A stretch of DNA of 64,000 nucleotides from Corynebacterium sp. HMSC05H05. GTDB taxonomy: Bacteria > Actinomycetota > Actinomycetes > Mycobacteriales > Mycobacteriaceae. The stretch is from assembly GCF_001807265.1 (NCBI RefSeq), contig NZ_KV788391.1, forward strand, positions 24,378-88,377, read 5' to 3'. Below are positions 63,043 to 64,000 of the stretch, piece by piece (position 1 is the stretch's first letter; the number at the start of each line of letters is the position of its first letter). A program made the translations under genes and the position numbers. Below the pieces are notes generated by a model, which was not told where the DNA came from, did not search any database, and was given only the letters and a program-made list of their open reading frames with translations.

Positions 63043-63990
63043 CTAGAACCAGCTGCGCATGAACGCGAACCCGAGGCCGATTGCGGAGATCGCGGCCGCG
63101 GCCACCGGCAGGATGAGCGCCAGCGGCGAGACGTGCTTCGGACGCTCGGGGGTGGGCTCCGGCGCGATCGTGGTGTCGATCACGGTCGTGCGCCGCTCGG
63201 TGGGGGTTTCGCTTGTCGACGGCTGCGCTTCCGGCTCCCTCGTCACCGTCGTCCGGATCGGTGTCGGGGCAACCTCGATGGTCGTGGAGTTGCGCTCGCC
63301 GACCCACTCGTAGACGTTGCCGTTGTTCGCCGGGGTTGGCGTCGGGGTGGGCTCTGGGGTGGGGGTGGCGGAGCTCGTCGATAGGCGAACTGCTCGCAGG
63401 TTGTTCGCCTGGATGAGCACCTGCGTATCCAGCGGCTGCGGGGTCTTGGCCACCTTGCCGCGGTTAGAGCCGTCCTTCATCAGCGCGCCGTCGCAGGAGT
63501 GTGCCAGGCCCATGGCGTGGCCGAGTTCGTGCGCGATGGTCATGACCAGGCTCTCGTAATAGCCGTTGCGCAGAATGTCCGGGTTGAGCAAAAGCTCCAT
63601 GTTGTTCACGTTGCCCTGCACGCGACCAACCACGTAACCGCCGAGGTTCGCTTCGCGCACCGTGACTACCTTGTAGCCCGGGTGATCCACGTACTCAAAG
63701 CGCATCAAGCCGCCGGTGGCGCTGGCCCACTGGTCGGTTGCTTGAGTGATGTACGGCTTGTACTTCGCCGGCGCGAAGATGCGCAGCACGCCGTTGTCGA
63801 CGGCGTTTTCGTTGCTACTCAGCAGATAGTTGCCGATGTTCGGGATCGGCTCGCCCATGTTCGCCGCTGCGGTGGCGGCGCGGCACTCCCGGCCGACTGG
63901 GTCAACTGCGGCCTGGGCCGGGGTGGCGACGGTGCCTGCCACGACGGCGGCGGCACAGCACGCTGCAATCAGATGTCTATAATTCACCAA
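63043..63990 (-). CDS. Cell-surface metzincin-like metalloprotease
   Basis: A 315-residue exported protein. Signal peptide cleavage is near AQA-AV (residue 27). The zinc motif HELGHAMGLAHS (HExxHxxGxxH) near residue 155 marks a metzincin, and GALMKDG resembles the Met-turn. A Thr/Pro/Glu-rich stalk (210-285) and a C-terminal membrane helix (about 290-312) tether it to the surface. The start is TTG 63990, with GTG 63987 as an alternative; the promoter region is cut off by the window end. Substrate unknown. Confidence 0.8.
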   Translation of the reverse strand: MVNYRHLIAACCAAAVVAGTVATPAQAAVDPVGRECRAATAAANMGEPIPNIGNYLLSSNENAVDNGVLRIFAPAKYKPYITQATDQWASATGGLMRFEYVDHPGYKVVTVREANLGGYVVGRVQGNVNNMELLLNPDILRNGYYESLVMTIAHELGHAMGLAHSCDGALMKDGSNRGKVAKTPQPLDTQVLIQANNLRAVRLSTSSATPTPEPTPTPTPANNGNVYEWVGERNSTTIEVAPTPIRTTVTREPEAQPSTSETPTERRTTVIDTTIAPEPTPERPKHVSPLALILPVAAAAISAIGLGFAFMRSWF

Positions 63991-64000
63991 CCCAGAGAAC

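Overview
The window is chromosomal DNA from a high-GC actinobacterium, almost certainly a Corynebacterium; I did not resolve the species. The evidence is a threonine exporter of the ThrE type, the OtsAB trehalose pathway, a PhoS/PhoR pair beside purB and purD, a NucH-like secreted nuclease beside purSQL, and two long blocks in the order known from Mycobacterium tuberculosis (rlmB-cysS-ispF-ispD-carD / lpqE-radA ... carbonic anhydrase-mutY, and lysS ... panC-folK-folB-folP-folE-ftsH-hpt-tilS-dacB / ppa). Many genes also have a -10 hexamer 6-8 nt before the start codon, the leaderless pattern common in corynebacteria. Coding density is very high: no gap exceeds about 220 bp, so there is no gene-free stretch over 300 bases. 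I see no rRNA, CRISPR array, prophage or insertion sequence.

Layout. 1-3.3 kb: purL-purQ-purS (minus). 3.4-7.3 kb: a very large secreted nuclease with collagen-like repeats, preceded by a Pho-box-like repeat. 7.4-9.8 kb: zinc ABC transporter with a Zur-type palindrome. 9.8-15.7 kb: DUF2334 protein, DUF222-HNH protein, oligopeptidase B coupled to purC, and a lipoprotein sharing a bidirectional promoter with purC. 15.7-20.9 kb: purB, purD, a HIT protein and the PhoS-PhoR two-component pair. 21.0-26.2 kb: tRNA-Thr, thrE, a histone-like lysine-repeat protein, otsA, a lipoprotein, otsB and an esterase. 26.1-41.5 kb: rlmB, cysS, three related secreted proteins, ispF, a second DUF222-HNH gene wedged between ispF and ispD, carD, lpqE, radA, an unrecognised gene, a membrane protein, carbonic anhydrase, mutY, a DUF4236 protein and a secreted lipase. 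41.5-49.3 kb: clpC, a CHY zinc-finger protein, metQ, ptsI and a PTS glucose-type EII. 49.4-64 kb: lysS, a membrane pseudokinase, panC and the folate block, ftsH, hpt, tilS, dacB, ppa and a surface metzincin-like protease.

How the genes work together. Most are housekeeping: purine synthesis and salvage (purSQL, purC, purB, purD, hpt), folate and pantothenate (folE, folP, folB, folK, panC), isoprenoid precursors (ispD, ispF), translation (lysS, cysS, tilS, rlmB, tRNA-Thr), proteolysis (clpC, ftsH, ptrB), DNA repair (radA, mutY) and transport (zinc, methionine, sugar, threonine export). Phosphate control may be local, since PhoS-PhoR and a likely target nuclease lie 13 kb apart.

The most interesting observations are an 11-mer, GCYTATCGACG, present 18 times on both strands and in several reading frames including intergenic DNA; a three-gene family of secreted beta-rich proteins; a perfectly arranged bidirectional leaderless promoter; a lipase/clpC pair whose low-complexity tails are encoded on opposite strands of the same DNA; and a pseudokinase in the pantothenate/folate neighbourhood.
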